Counted from the stretch's first letter, positions 1 to 8,985 are shown. The stretch is 64,000 nucleotides of DNA from Tamlana sp038148895 (GCA_038148895.1 JBBVGQ010000007.1), one strand, 5' to 3'. Program-made: numbers and translations. Notes: a model not told the origin generated them from the letters alone.

Positions 1-318
1 AGAATTATAGACTATTATAATTCCCAGAAACTTTTTAAATCTTGGAATGAATCGCTTATTACAGCAAGACAGACTATGGAATCTGCCCTTAACAATATAC
101 TCAATGAGGAAGAACGTGTTGCCTATAACACAAAGGAAGGGTTGACTATGGATAAAATAGAATATTCTATTTTTCTTGAAAAATTAAAGCTCGAACCAGA
201 ATTTGATGGCTTGGTAATTGGCATGTTGCATTTACATTACCGAATATTAAAACAATGTGACGACAATTTGAAATATCATGTAATACCTATAATGGATAGT
301 CTTAGAAAGGAATTTTAA
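1..318 (+). CDS. hypothetical protein, 5' end cut by window edge
   Basis: The frame is open from the first base to a TAA at 316-318, giving at least 105 residues, so the true start lies upstream of the window. An internal ATG at 76 exists, but the open frame upstream of it argues that the gene is longer. The visible part is helical and charged, with Trp and Tyr near the left edge and no signal peptide or recognisable motif. It may be the C-terminal part of a flavobacterial DUF6090-like protein, but that is only a resemblance in composition and I would not assign it. It runs in the same direction as the next gene, 57 bp downstream. Confidence 0.5.
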   Translation, partial: RIIDYYNSQKLFKSWNESLITARQTMESALNNILNEEERVAYNTKEGLTMDKIEYSIFLEKLKLEPEFDGLVIGMLHLHYRILKQCDDNLKYHVIPIMDSLRKEF

Positions 319-375
319 AATCTAAATTCAGCCATTTTTTTTTGATTCTTAATGAATTATGTCTAATTTAATAAG

Positions 376-837
376 ATGAAAACAACAATCCGCTTTGAAA
401 ATGCTATAAGAAGGCTTTATACTGCTTTTCACAACAACACATTAAATCCAGAATGCTGTAAACAATGTGCTGTTGGAAATATTTTGGACAATACCGATAG
501 CTGGAAACATCTATCTGATGACCACGGAAGTTTGAGGTTAAATTACCTTGGGCTTGTACACCAAAACCTTGGCAGGAAATTCAATGGATATTCCCCTTTG
601 GAATTATTACAGATTGAATCTGTTTTTTTAAGTGCTTGTGGTTACCAATTACCATTTCACCATAGACATGTAAGACCTAAAAACCCAACCGATAAAAATA
701 TTTTATTTGATGGACTATCTGCCGTTGTTACTTTTTTATGTGAACTTGATGGTATCTCAAATGTTATGGATTATAACAAATTATTTGAAGTTGAAACTAA
801 TGAAGCTCACTTTCAATCTGAAAAAATCTCAGCTTAA
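376..837 (+). CDS. conserved flavobacterial Cys/His-rich protein next to nqr
   Basis: This 153-residue soluble protein has a Cys cluster (C27, C28, C31 in ECCKQC), a further Cys at 88 and a HHRH run at 95-98, which could bind a metal or iron-sulfur centre (inference). I recall near-identical proteins across Flavobacteriaceae, sometimes labelled 'Na+-translocating NADH-quinone reductase subunit F'. That label cannot be right on structure: it has no 2Fe-2S CX5CX2C motif, no FAD or NADH motifs and no membrane segment, and the genuine nqrF lies beside it. It is convergent with nqrF across a bidirectional terminator, so it is not part of the nqr transcript. The ATG at 376 follows a short AT-rich leader. 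Function unknown. Confidence 0.8.
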   Translation: MKTTIRFENAIRRLYTAFHNNTLNPECCKQCAVGNILDNTDSWKHLSDDHGSLRLNYLGLVHQNLGRKFNGYSPLELLQIESVFLSACGYQLPFHHRHVRPKNPTDKNILFDGLSAVVTFLCELDGISNVMDYNKLFEVETNEAHFQSEKISA

Positions 838-852
838 ATACTAAAACAAAAA

Positions 853-876
853 AACCCAATACATTTGTACTGGGTT
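853..876 (-). terminator. terminator of the nqr operon (also usable by the + strand gene)
   Basis: The 11-bp arms AACCCAATACA (853-863) and TGTACTGGGTT (866-876) pair with one mismatch around a 2-nt loop. Read on the minus strand the hairpin is followed by a run of seven T, the classic intrinsic terminator layout, just beyond the nqrF stop. On the plus strand a weaker T-rich tail follows, so it may also end the gene at 376-837. Confidence 0.8.
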
Positions 877-912
877 AATTTTTATAATGAGATGCTAAAT
901 AGCGATTATCTT

Positions 913-2229
913 CTAGCCTCCAAAGTCATCAAATCTTATATTCTCATCTGGGATACCAAAATCTTCTCCCATTTTTTGAACAGCTTTGTTCATCAATGGT
1001 GGTCCACAGAAATATAACTCAATATCTTCTGGAGCATCGTGTTTACTTAGGTAATTATCTATAACACAGTTGTGGATGAACCCAACAAAACCATCACCTG
1101 GAGAATCAATATCTTTTTTAACTTTCCAATTGTCTTCTGGTAAAGGCTCTGATAATGCCAAGAAAAATCTGAAGTTAGGAAACTCTTTCTCTAATTTATA
1201 AAAATGGTCTAAATAGAACAACTCACGCTTAGAACGTCCACCGTACCAATAGGTCACCTTTCTACCTGTTTTTAAAGTCTTAAATAAGTGATACAAGTGT
1301 GAACGCATAGGCGCCATACCAGCACCACCACCTACATAAAGCATTTCGGCATCAGACTCGTTGATAAAGAATTCACCATAAGGTCCTGAAATAATTACTT
1401 TATCACCTTTCTTTCTTGAGAAAATATATGATGAAGCTATACCGGGGTTAACATCCATCCAACCATTTTTAGCACGATCCCAAGGTGGGGTGGCAATACG
1501 AACATTCAACATAATTTCACGACCTTCAGCTGGGTAAGAAGCCATGGAATAGGCTCTTTCCACTGTTTCATCATTCTTCATGACTAAAGGCCAAAGGCCA
1601 AACTTATCCCATTCTGCTTGAAACTTATCTGGAGTTTCATGCTCTTCTGGGTGTGCCGTAATATCAATATCAGAATATTTTATTTCACATTCTGGAATTT
1701 CAATTTGAATGTAACCACCAGCTTTGTAGTTCATGTCCTCAGGGATTTCAACCACAAACTCTTTAATAAAAGACGCTACGTTAAAGTTACGAACAACAAC
1801 AGCCTCCCATTTTTTAATACCAAAAACCTCTTCAGGAATGGTGATGTTCATGTCTTGCTTAACCTTTACTTGGCAAGCCAGACGTGCACCATGCTGCAAT
1901 TCCTTTCTTGTAAAATGAGGGGTTTCTGTTGGAAGAGCTTCTCCTCCACCAGACAACACATGGCATTCACATTGAATACAAGTTCCACCACCACCACAGG
2001 CAGACGGTAAAAATATTTTCTTTGAACCCAAAGTTGAAAGCAAACTTCCTCCAGAGGCCACTTCAATTTCCTTTTCACCATTTATGGTAATCTTGACTGG
2101 GCCCGAAGGCGATAATTTTTGTTTTACAACTAATAGTAATGCAACCAACAACAACGTAATAACCAAAAACGCTACTACTGTTACTGTAATTGTTCCTGTT
2201 GTACTTGCGGCTAAAATCATGTTACTCAT
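913..2229 (-). CDS. nqrF: Na+-translocating NADH:quinone reductase subunit F
   Basis: This is the NADH-oxidising entry subunit of the Na+-NQR complex in the inner membrane; it passes electrons from NADH through FAD and a 2Fe-2S centre to the other subunits. The 438 residues show, in order, one N-terminal membrane helix (about 15-36), a ferredoxin domain with C78, C84, C87 and C119 (CX5CX2C...C), the FAD motif RAYSMAS (225-231), the NADH-binding stretch YVGGGAGMAPMRSH (298-311) and the terminal FCGPP (407-411). The length is slightly above the Vibrio subunit (about 408). The start overlaps the end of nqrE by 8 bp, which suggests translational coupling. It is the last gene of the operon. All key residues are present. 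Confidence 0.97.
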   Translation of the reverse strand: MSNMILAASTTGTITVTVVAFLVITLLLVALLLVVKQKLSPSGPVKITINGEKEIEVASGGSLLSTLGSKKIFLPSACGGGGTCIQCECHVLSGGGEALPTETPHFTRKELQHGARLACQVKVKQDMNITIPEEVFGIKKWEAVVVRNFNVASFIKEFVVEIPEDMNYKAGGYIQIEIPECEIKYSDIDITAHPEEHETPDKFQAEWDKFGLWPLVMKNDETVERAYSMASYPAEGREIMLNVRIATPPWDRAKNGWMDVNPGIASSYIFSRKKGDKVIISGPYGEFFINESDAEMLYVGGGAGMAPMRSHLYHLFKTLKTGRKVTYWYGGRSKRELFYLDHFYKLEKEFPNFRFFLALSEPLPEDNWKVKKDIDSPGDGFVGFIHNCVIDNYLSKHDAPEDIELYFCGPPLMNKAVQKMGEDFGIPDENIRFDDFGG

Positions 2230-2968
2230 TTACTTTTATGTTGTTAGCTAACACTTCTTCGTCTGTATTTTCTACTTCGCTCAATACGACCTTATCTTCT
2301 GTTTCTTTCTGAACTGAAGCAGTTTTTTCCTCTTTTGCGCCTTCATCATCACCACCTGTTAACATACCTCCAAAACTCATAAAACCTATAGCCATTAAAC
2401 CTGTAATGATGAAGGTAATACCTAATCCTCTTAACGCTGGCGGCACCTTAGAGTATCTGATTTTTTCACGAATAGCTGCAATAGCCAAAATAGCTAAAAA
2501 CCATCCTATTCCTGAGGCAATACCATAATTAAAAGCTAAACCTAAAGAAGGAATTTCACGAGATTGCATAAATAGTGAACCTCCCAAAATAGCACAGTTT
2601 ACAGCAATAAGTGGCAAGAAAATACCAAGTGAATTGTATAATGATGGTGAAAATTTCTCAACCACAATTTCAACCAATTGCACCATGGTAGCAATTGTTG
2701 CTATGAACATGATGAATGATAAGAAGCTTAAATCGTAATCGGCATATTCTTCACCCAACCAAGTTAGAGCACCGGGTTGCAAAAGATATTGGTCCAACAA
2801 CCAGTTTAAGGGTACCGTAATAGCCAAAACAAAGATTACGGCGGCACCAAGACCTACAGCCGTACTTACTTTTTTAGATACAGCAAGGTAAGAACACATT
2901 CCTAAGAACGTGGCAAATACCATGTTGTCTATAAATATTGATTTGAAAAATAATTCTATATGTTCCAT
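2222..2968 (-). CDS. nqrE: Na+-translocating NADH:quinone reductase subunit E
   Basis: This integral membrane subunit has six expected helices and is homologous to NqrD. The inverted-topology cysteines thought to hold the intramembrane iron centre are visible in GMCSYLAV (helix 1) and VNCAILGGS (helix 4). The protein is 248 residues, about 50 longer than the Vibrio subunit. The extra length is an acidic, Lys/Glu-rich C-terminal tail (about 205-248) rather than another membrane helix. It overlaps nqrF by 8 bp and is separated from nqrD by a 74-bp spacer filled with short repeats. Confidence 0.96.
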   Translation of the reverse strand: MEHIELFFKSIFIDNMVFATFLGMCSYLAVSKKVSTAVGLGAAVIFVLAITVPLNWLLDQYLLQPGALTWLGEEYADYDLSFLSFIMFIATIATMVQLVEIVVEKFSPSLYNSLGIFLPLIAVNCAILGGSLFMQSREIPSLGLAFNYGIASGIGWFLAILAIAAIREKIRYSKVPPALRGLGITFIITGLMAIGFMSFGGMLTGGDDEGAKEEKTASVQKETEDKVVLSEVENTDEEVLANNIKVNE

Positions 2969-2978
2969 ATTATTATAA

Positions 2979-3039
2979 GTCTTCAGTATTCAGTATTTAG
3001 TCTTCAGTAACTGCTTACTGCGACTGCCAACTGCCTACT
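2979..3039. repeat. clustered short repeats inside the nqr operon
   Basis: The nqrD-nqrE spacer consists almost wholly of imperfect iterations of two short words: CTTCAGT/ATTCAGT (three copies at 2981-3008) and ACTGC followed by 3-4 bases (ACTGCTTACTGCGACTGCC, then ACTGCCTACT). Such CAGT/ACTGC strings are familiar to me from intergenic regions of Flavobacteriales, but I cannot check this. They lie inside an operon and do not form a strong hairpin. Confidence 0.75.
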
Positions 3040-3042
3040 ATT

Positions 3043-3690
3043 TTAATGATCTTCTATTAATGCTTTATTTTTTGTTCTTTGCACCCAAATGATAATACCC
3101 ACAACGATTAATGCCATTGGCGACAACAGCATAAAACCGTTATTTTCATAACCTATGGCGTACAAACCAGTTTTTTCAATAGGATCACCCAACACCTTAA
3201 AACCTAATAAAGTACCCGATCCAAGCAATTCTCTAAAGAACCCAACTATAATTAAGATGGCACCGTAGCCTGCTGCATTTCCTATACCATCTAAAAACGA
3301 ACGCCATGGGCCATTACCTAAGGCGAAGGCTTCAAAACGCCCCATAATGATACAGTTGGTAATGATTAACCCTACGAATACGGATAATGTTTTACTTAAT
3401 TCATAAGAGAATGCTTTGAGCACTTGGTCAACTATAATTACTAAAGCAGCAACAACAACCAATTGAACAATGATTCTAATTTTTGAAGGAATGATGTTTC
3501 TCATTAAAGAAATAACAACATTACCAATACCTAAAACAGCCATTACCGAGATAGCCATAACAATTGATGCTTTCAACTGTGCCGTAATTGCCAATGCCGA
3601 ACATATACCTAAAACCTGAATAGTAATTGGGTTATTATCCGCTAATGGATCTGTAATTAACTTGGCATCTTTTTTTGATAAAAGTCCCAT
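3043..3690 (-). CDS. nqrD: Na+-translocating NADH:quinone reductase subunit D
   Basis: This 215-residue membrane subunit is homologous to NqrE and pairs with it to hold an iron centre between them. The Cys-bearing motifs LGICSALA (near residue 30) and ITNCIIMGR (near 112) match the family. Six hydrophobic helices are visible. It lies 5 bp downstream of nqrC in the operon and has the length usual for the family (about 210). Confidence 0.97.
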   Translation of the reverse strand: MGLLSKKDAKLITDPLADNNPITIQVLGICSALAITAQLKASIVMAISVMAVLGIGNVVISLMRNIIPSKIRIIVQLVVVAALVIIVDQVLKAFSYELSKTLSVFVGLIITNCIIMGRFEAFALGNGPWRSFLDGIGNAAGYGAILIIVGFFRELLGSGTLLGFKVLGDPIEKTGLYAIGYENNGFMLLSPMALIVVGIIIWVQRTKNKALIEDH

Positions 3691-3695
3691 ATAAA

Positions 3696-4448
3696 TTAAT
3701 TGTTTTTTAGATTATCAAAATAAGGTTTGTAAAGCTTTAAATCACTTTTAATCATAGCTGATACACCGTTGCCTGTAATTGTAGCACCAGCAATTGCATC
3801 TACCTCATTATCTGTTTTGTCTTTATTTGTTGGATCTGAATTTCCTTTGGCAACATCAACACCTTTAAAGTTTCCGTTGGCATCCAATACATGCTCGCCA
3901 ATAAAATCATCCATAAAAAAACGCTCTTTAATATTTGCTCCTAAACCAGGTGTTTCTCCTTTGTGGTCAAAATATGCCCCTTGAATTACCATATCTTTGT
4001 CTAAAGAAACATATCCCCAAATGGCATCCCACAGTCCTTTTCCATAAATAGGAATAACGTAAAATGTTTTTCCGTCTTTCTCTCCAACGAAAAGAGGTAG
4101 GTTGCGTTTTGATGCATCACCTGCAGCAGCAGCCTTATCCTTTTTCAAGTCGATTAAGTACGCCTGGTCGTCTTTTGAAACCTCGCCGTTCTTGATTACA
4201 ACCTGATCTATTATGTATTTAGAAAACAGCTCGGAAGCTTCGGTAGTCGCAACGAATTCGGCACTACCACCTTCATTGTTATTTACTCCCATGGCATATA
4301 GAATATTTTGCTGCTTTTCTATACGCATGTTTTCTGAAATTTTCGGTTTTAATGCAGAAGCTGTAAAGGCTAGTAAGGCCCCCACAACAACTACCATCGC
4401 AATGGCGAATAAAATAGTGTATGAATTTTTTTCTGTATTAATTGCCAT
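3696..4448 (-). CDS. nqrC: Na+-translocating NADH:quinone reductase subunit C (covalent FMN)
   Basis: A single N-terminal helix (about 10-31) anchors a periplasmic FMN domain. The flavin-attachment site is D217-AIA-GA-T223, where ApbE-type flavin transferase would link FMN to Thr223. The usual Ser of the S-G-A-T motif is Ala here, which the Dxx(s/t)gAT consensus tolerates poorly but the key Asp, Gly, Ala and Thr are all present. The HKGETPGLG motif (162-170) is intact. It is 250 residues long and lies between nqrB (2-bp gap) and nqrD (5-bp gap). No apbE gene lies in this window. Confidence 0.96.
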   Translation of the reverse strand: MAINTEKNSYTILFAIAMVVVVGALLAFTASALKPKISENMRIEKQQNILYAMGVNNNEGGSAEFVATTEASELFSKYIIDQVVIKNGEVSKDDQAYLIDLKKDKAAAAGDASKRNLPLFVGEKDGKTFYVIPIYGKGLWDAIWGYVSLDKDMVIQGAYFDHKGETPGLGANIKERFFMDDFIGEHVLDANGNFKGVDVAKGNSDPTNKDKTDNEVDAIAGATITGNGVSAMIKSDLKLYKPYFDNLKNN

Positions 4449-4450
4449 AA

Positions 4451-5677
4451 TTAAGCCGCTTTAACTTTTAAACGTTTCATTCTTTTCTTCACATTAGCTT
4501 GAACAACATAATGGTCAATGGTTGGTGCAAATACGTTCATAAGAAGAATAGCCAACATCACCCCTTCTGGATATGCTGGGTTGAACACACGTATCATAAT
4601 CGATATAAATCCAACCAAGAAACCATAAATCCATTTACCTTTATTTGTTTGTGAAGCCGTTACTGGATCTGTTGCCATAAACACAGTACCAAAAGCAAAA
4701 CCACCAATAAGTAAGTGTTCCCAAAAAGGTGTATTCATCAATCCGAAGAACTTGCTACTTTCACTAACTATACCTGTATCTACTACCTGATTAAAAATCA
4801 ACCCCATTACAATAGCGCCTACAACTGATGACAGCATGATTCTCCAACTTCCTATTTTCGTGAAGATTAAAAACAATCCGCCCAATAGGATAAGCAATGC
4901 AGATGTTTCACCCACAGAACCTGGAATAAAACCTAAAAACATATCTGCAGTTGAATAAACAATATCTTTACTCTGTGCCAAACTACCTAAGATAGTTTCA
5001 CCAGAAATGGCATCTAAATTTTGACCCGCCGCAATAGCTTCATCTCGAGCAACCGCTCCATGAACCCAAACTTTATCACCAGACATCCAAGTTGGATATG
5101 CAAAGAACAAAAATGCCCTGATGGTTAATGCCGGATTTAAAATGTTCATTCCGGTTCCACCAAAAACTTCTTTTCCAATCACCACACCAAAAGCAACAGC
5201 AACAGCCAACATCCACAATGGAATATCAACTGGAACAATTAATGGTACCAACATTCCGGTTACCAAATAACCTTCTTCAACTTCATGTTTTTTGATGATA
5301 GCAAACAAAAACTCAATTCCAAGACCAACACCGTAGGAAACAATAACCAATGGAAGAATTTTCCAAAAGCCAACCATAAAATTATCGAGCGTCCAAAATT
5401 CGCTGCTGAAGAAACCACCCGACACCGCTTGTATTTCTCCCAAAGCCAAATAATGTTGGTACCCTGCATTGAACATACCAAAAATCAAACAAGGAACCAT
5501 AGCCATGATTACCGTGTTCATGGTACGCTTTAAATCGTCCGCAGCTTTTATATGGGTTCCACCATGGGTAGTCTCATCTGGAAGAAATAAAAAAGTATGC
5601 AAAGCATTGAAAGCGGGAGCAAATTTTTTGTTCCTGTACTTTCTTTTTAAAATATGTAATCTCTTTTTCAATTCCAT
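4451..5677 (-). CDS. nqrB: Na+-translocating NADH:quinone reductase subunit B (covalent FMN, Na+ pathway)
   Basis: This 408-residue polytopic subunit carries a second covalent FMN and forms part of the sodium channel. The family motif KEVFGGTGMNILNPAL (about 169-184) and the flavin motif SGET (225-228, Thr228 as the attachment residue) are present. The N-terminal 60 residues are cytoplasmic and basic, and about ten membrane helices follow. Its ATG overlaps the stop of nqrA by one base (TAATG), a common arrangement for coupled translation. Confidence 0.97.
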   Translation of the reverse strand: MELKKRLHILKRKYRNKKFAPAFNALHTFLFLPDETTHGGTHIKAADDLKRTMNTVIMAMVPCLIFGMFNAGYQHYLALGEIQAVSGGFFSSEFWTLDNFMVGFWKILPLVIVSYGVGLGIEFLFAIIKKHEVEEGYLVTGMLVPLIVPVDIPLWMLAVAVAFGVVIGKEVFGGTGMNILNPALTIRAFLFFAYPTWMSGDKVWVHGAVARDEAIAAGQNLDAISGETILGSLAQSKDIVYSTADMFLGFIPGSVGETSALLILLGGLFLIFTKIGSWRIMLSSVVGAIVMGLIFNQVVDTGIVSESSKFFGLMNTPFWEHLLIGGFAFGTVFMATDPVTASQTNKGKWIYGFLVGFISIMIRVFNPAYPEGVMLAILLMNVFAPTIDHYVVQANVKKRMKRLKVKAA

Positions 5678-7032
5678 TATCCTATCTCTTTAAGCATTAA
5701 GTCTAATCCTTCTCTTATTATTTTTTGATGTGGTTGTTTAGACACACATATAAACTCTGTTAATGCAAAATCTTCCGGAGCTACCTCGTACATTCCCAAA
5801 GCTTCCATTTCATCTAAATCTTGATACATGCAAGCCTTTAAAATTTGCATCGGGTAAATATCCAATGGAAAAACCGCCTCATAGCTTCCGGTTACAACAA
5901 AAGCTCTATGCTCACCGTTCGTATTCGTATCGAGTTCGTATTTTTTCTTCGGGTTTAACCAAGAAAAAGTCAATGCTCTGGACGTTGATATTTTATTGAA
6001 TACAGGTTTTGTCCAACCAAACAACTCATAATCATCTCCTTCTGGAATTATAGTAATCACATTGCTGTAATAATCTAAACTGCCATCTGGTCTTATTTCT
6101 TTTCCAGACAAAACGTTTCCAGAAATAATTCGGGTATCTCTAAATTTTTCAATACCCTTATCATAAACTATAGTAGACACTTCGCTTCCGATAATTGTTT
6201 TGAAGTATCTTGGTTTTTTAACCGAAGACCCAACCAAAGCAACAATGCGCTCTGCATTGAATTTTCCGGTCAACAACAACTCTCCAATAATAACTAAATC
6301 TTGGGCACTAACAGTCCAAACTACTTCTCCCTTATTAATAGGGTCTATTTTATTGATTTGTGTACCAACATTACCTGATGGATGTGGGCCAGAAACCTTG
6401 TGCAAAGTTATTCCTGAAAGCCCTGCAAGAGGTGAATTTGATTTTGCACCAACCGAAACATGAACCTTACCTTCTGTTAATTTCCCTAATGCATTGATTG
6501 CAGCTTGTAATTCCGCTTCTTTTCCTTGTAAAGTGAAATCTAAATCGGCCGCCAATGGTGCACTGGCATAACCAGAGATAAATATAGCTTTTGGTGATTT
6601 ATCTGGGTTTGCAATTACATCATAAGGACGTTGTTTAATGAACGGCCAGCAACCAGTACTTAGTAAATGTGCTTTAACTGCTTCTGGCTTTGAACCTTCA
6701 ACATCAAACTTACCATAATCTACATAAGTTTGCGGTTTACTTGCTTCAATTTTAATGGCATCAATGCGTCGTTTTGGCCCTCTTTGAATCTCAACGATTT
6801 TTCCTGAAACAGGAGATGCAAATTTCACAGCTTCCTTGTTTTTGTCATAAAACAAAATACTACCAGCTTTTACGGTGGTTCCTTCTTTTGCAACAAGTTT
6901 TGGTGTAACGCTATGAAAATCCTCTGGTCTTATGGTGCAGTAGTTGCTGATAACGGCCTCTTCCAAGGTTTTTTCAGCTTCACCAATAAGTTTTATGTCC
7001 AGACCTTTTTTAATACGAATGTCGTTTGACAT
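5677..7032 (-). CDS. nqrA: Na+-translocating NADH:quinone reductase subunit A
   Basis: First gene of the six-gene operon. NqrA is the cytoplasmic-side subunit thought to contribute to quinone binding. The 451 residues begin with the lipoyl-like/RnfC-type segment (KKGLDIKL near the start; later GPHPSGNVGTQINKIDP around 215-235, typical of the family). No membrane helix is seen, as expected. The start was chosen because the N-terminus matches the family and a promoter-like element lies about 36 bp upstream. Confidence 0.97.
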   Translation of the reverse strand: MSNDIRIKKGLDIKLIGEAEKTLEEAVISNYCTIRPEDFHSVTPKLVAKEGTTVKAGSILFYDKNKEAVKFASPVSGKIVEIQRGPKRRIDAIKIEASKPQTYVDYGKFDVEGSKPEAVKAHLLSTGCWPFIKQRPYDVIANPDKSPKAIFISGYASAPLAADLDFTLQGKEAELQAAINALGKLTEGKVHVSVGAKSNSPLAGLSGITLHKVSGPHPSGNVGTQINKIDPINKGEVVWTVSAQDLVIIGELLLTGKFNAERIVALVGSSVKKPRYFKTIIGSEVSTIVYDKGIEKFRDTRIISGNVLSGKEIRPDGSLDYYSNVITIIPEGDDYELFGWTKPVFNKISTSRALTFSWLNPKKKYELDTNTNGEHRAFVVTGSYEAVFPLDIYPMQILKACMYQDLDEMEALGMYEVAPEDFALTEFICVSKQPHQKIIREGLDLMLKEIG

Positions 7033-7067
7033 ATTTTTTATTGTAATTAGTTTACTAAAAATCGGGG

Positions 7068-7075
7068 CAAAAATA
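7068..7075 (-). promoter_or_regulatory. Bacteroidota -7 element upstream of nqrA
   Basis: On the minus strand the sequence reads TATTTTTG followed by CC, an exact match to the Bacteroidota sigma-ABfr -7 consensus TAnnTTTG. It would place the transcript start about 30 nt before the nqrA ATG. A clear -33 TTTG at the usual spacing is not seen. Confidence 0.6.
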
Positions 7076-7188
7076 CAAATTAATACCTATATTATTCGTT
7101 CAATTATTTGTTAGTTATTTTATTTATAACCGTTCTAAATAAAAGATTAAGTTAGGGCATAGAAATTGCATATATTTACCAAATAATT

Positions 7189-8448
7189 ATGAAAGAAATG
7201 ACATTGAAGTCTGTTTTGCTCTATTGCTTTTGCTTGATTCCGACCTTAATTTTCGCGCAGGTTGAAGAGGTAAATCCGCCCGATTACATTAAAACCATAA
7301 ACTTTAGAGGCAATACAGCAGAAACTCAATTACCCATTCTGAGACTTGGCGAATATTTGGTTTTGGAATTTGATGCCCTGAACGGCAATGAGGACGATTA
7401 TTACTATAAAATTGAACATTTTAATTTTGATTGGACACCGTCTGTTTTGGTTCGCTCAGAATTTATGGAGGGTTTTGATAATCAACGTATTCGCGATTAT
7501 GAAAACTCATACAACACCTATCAAATTTATTCGCATTATAGATTGACTATTCCGAATGGGCAGACTCGAGGCTTAAAAGTATCTGGTAATTATCTCATTT
7601 CAATTTACAACAATAATGGCGACTTGGTTTTCTCCAGAAAATTCATGATTTACGAAGATAAAGCCAGCGTAGGAGTGAGTATAAAGCGTTCACGTGATGT
7701 TCAATTTATTGAAGAAAAACAGCGTGTGGACATAGTTATCACACCGAATAACATGCAATTCAATAACCCAAAACAAACAGTAAAGGCAGTCATCATTCAA
7801 AACAACAATTTACACACTTTAATTTCAAACTTAAAACCACAATATACCATCGGCAATCAACTCATTTATAAATACGATACTGAAACTAGTTTTTGGGGAG
7901 GAAATGAATATTTTTTCTTTGAAAACAAAGATGTACGAGCCGCAAACACCGGCATTCAATTTATCGATTTAAAAGAGCTTTACCACAACTATCTTTACGC
8001 CAATATTTCGCGCGCCAACAGACCCTACACCTACAACCCCGATATTAACGGAAACTATGTTATTTTGAATATTGATGCCGATGACCCGAGCATTGAAGCC
8101 GATTATGTTTGGATGCATTTTTCGTTGATCGCTAACGACAGTTTTAAAGATAAGGCCGTTCATGTTTATGGAAATTTTAATAATTACGCCATTGATGAAA
8201 GCACCCGAATGGAATACAACGAAAGCCAAAATAGATTTGAAAAACCTATTTTGTTGAAACAAGGGTTTTATAATTATAAATATGTTGTTATAAATGACGA
8301 TGGTAGTATTGATGAGGGCATAATTGACGGAAATTTTTATCAAACCGAAAACAACTACAAAGTACTGGTTTACTATAGAGATTTAGGGGCGCGCTATGAC
8401 CAAATCATCGGACTTGGTGAAGGCAGCTCAGTTAATATCTCGAATTAA
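7189..8448 (+). CDS. type IX secretion system plug protein (DUF5103 family)
   Basis: This 419-residue protein has a signal peptide ending near Q24 (IFAQ). It carries the family signature YYYKIEHFNFDWTPS (71-85) and GFDNQRIRDYENSYN (95-109), which I recognise from DUF5103, renamed as the T9SS plug protein. By analogy with the Flavobacterium T9SS structure, it closes the periplasmic side of the SprA translocon pore in the absence of cargo. The beta-rich C-terminal half contains an Ig/carbohydrate-module-like fold (HVYGNFNNYAI). It stands alone, divergent from nqr, with a weak TATATTTA element shortly upstream. Other T9SS parts in the window are porT and the cargo at 15863-20761. Confidence 0.88.
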   Translation: MKEMTLKSVLLYCFCLIPTLIFAQVEEVNPPDYIKTINFRGNTAETQLPILRLGEYLVLEFDALNGNEDDYYYKIEHFNFDWTPSVLVRSEFMEGFDNQRIRDYENSYNTYQIYSHYRLTIPNGQTRGLKVSGNYLISIYNNNGDLVFSRKFMIYEDKASVGVSIKRSRDVQFIEEKQRVDIVITPNNMQFNNPKQTVKAVIIQNNNLHTLISNLKPQYTIGNQLIYKYDTETSFWGGNEYFFFENKDVRAANTGIQFIDLKELYHNYLYANISRANRPYTYNPDINGNYVILNIDADDPSIEADYVWMHFSLIANDSFKDKAVHVYGNFNNYAIDESTRMEYNESQNRFEKPILLKQGFYNYKYVVINDDGSIDEGIIDGNFYQTENNYKVLVYYRDLGARYDQIIGLGEGSSVNISN

Positions 8449-8503
8449 AACGCATTTCAACTAATTTTTCAACCAAACACGTTAAAATTTAAGTCTCAAA
8501 ACT

Positions 8504-8511
8504 TAATTTTG
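8504..8511 (+). promoter_or_regulatory. possible -7 element upstream of apaG
   Basis: TAATTTTG matches TAnnTTTG and lies 44 bp upstream of the apaG ATG. The adjacent TATTTTAG (8515-8522) is an alternative with one mismatch. No convincing -33 element was seen. Confidence 0.35.
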
Positions 8512-8554
8512 ATTATTTTAGCAGCGCAAAACACTTTGTTTATCAACAGTTAGC

Positions 8555-8941
8555 ATGGTTCAGCAAGTAACAAAAGGCATTAAAATTTCGGTTGAAACTA
8601 CTTTTGAAGGCTCATTTTATAAAAACTATAAAATACAATATGCCTTTGGGTATACCATTACCATTGAAAACCAAAGCAAAGACTCCGTTCAACTCAACGC
8701 ACGCCATTGGGAAATTCTTGATGCCCTGAATAATGTTGAAACCGTTTCTGGTGAAGGTGTTATTGGAAAAAAACCTGTTTTAAAACCTGGCGAATCGCAT
8801 ACCTATACTTCAGGATGTTTACTAACATCTCCTTTTGGTGCCATGCAAGGACATTACAGTATGGTAAACTTTACCACCACCAAAAAGTTTTTGGTTACCA
8901 TACCTACTTTTAAGCTAAGTGCTCCTTTTGCTATAAATTAA
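8555..8941 (+). CDS. apaG: ApaG family protein
   Basis: The 128 residues have the usual ApaG length and its core motifs: YTITIENQS, then LNARHWEI, GVIGKKPVLKPGE, YTSGCLLTSPFGAMQGHY. The fold is an Ig-like beta sandwich (DUF525). ApaG is linked to divalent-cation homeostasis in gamma-proteobacteria, but the molecular role in Bacteroidota is unsettled. It is a single cytoplasmic domain with no signal peptide. It follows the plug gene by about 100 bp with its own putative promoter and is convergent with the DUF6695 gene. Confidence 0.93.
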   Translation: MVQQVTKGIKISVETTFEGSFYKNYKIQYAFGYTITIENQSKDSVQLNARHWEILDALNNVETVSGEGVIGKKPVLKPGESHTYTSGCLLTSPFGAMQGHYSMVNFTTTKKFLVTIPTFKLSAPFAIN

Positions 8942-8985
8942 CAGACTTCATTACAAGGGGTAAGTGATTTGAGTTCTGTTTTTAG

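Noticed and set aside
1618..2010. Plus-strand ORF of 130 codons inside nqrF
   Set aside because: It is a shadow of the well-supported nqrF frame, with no family features.
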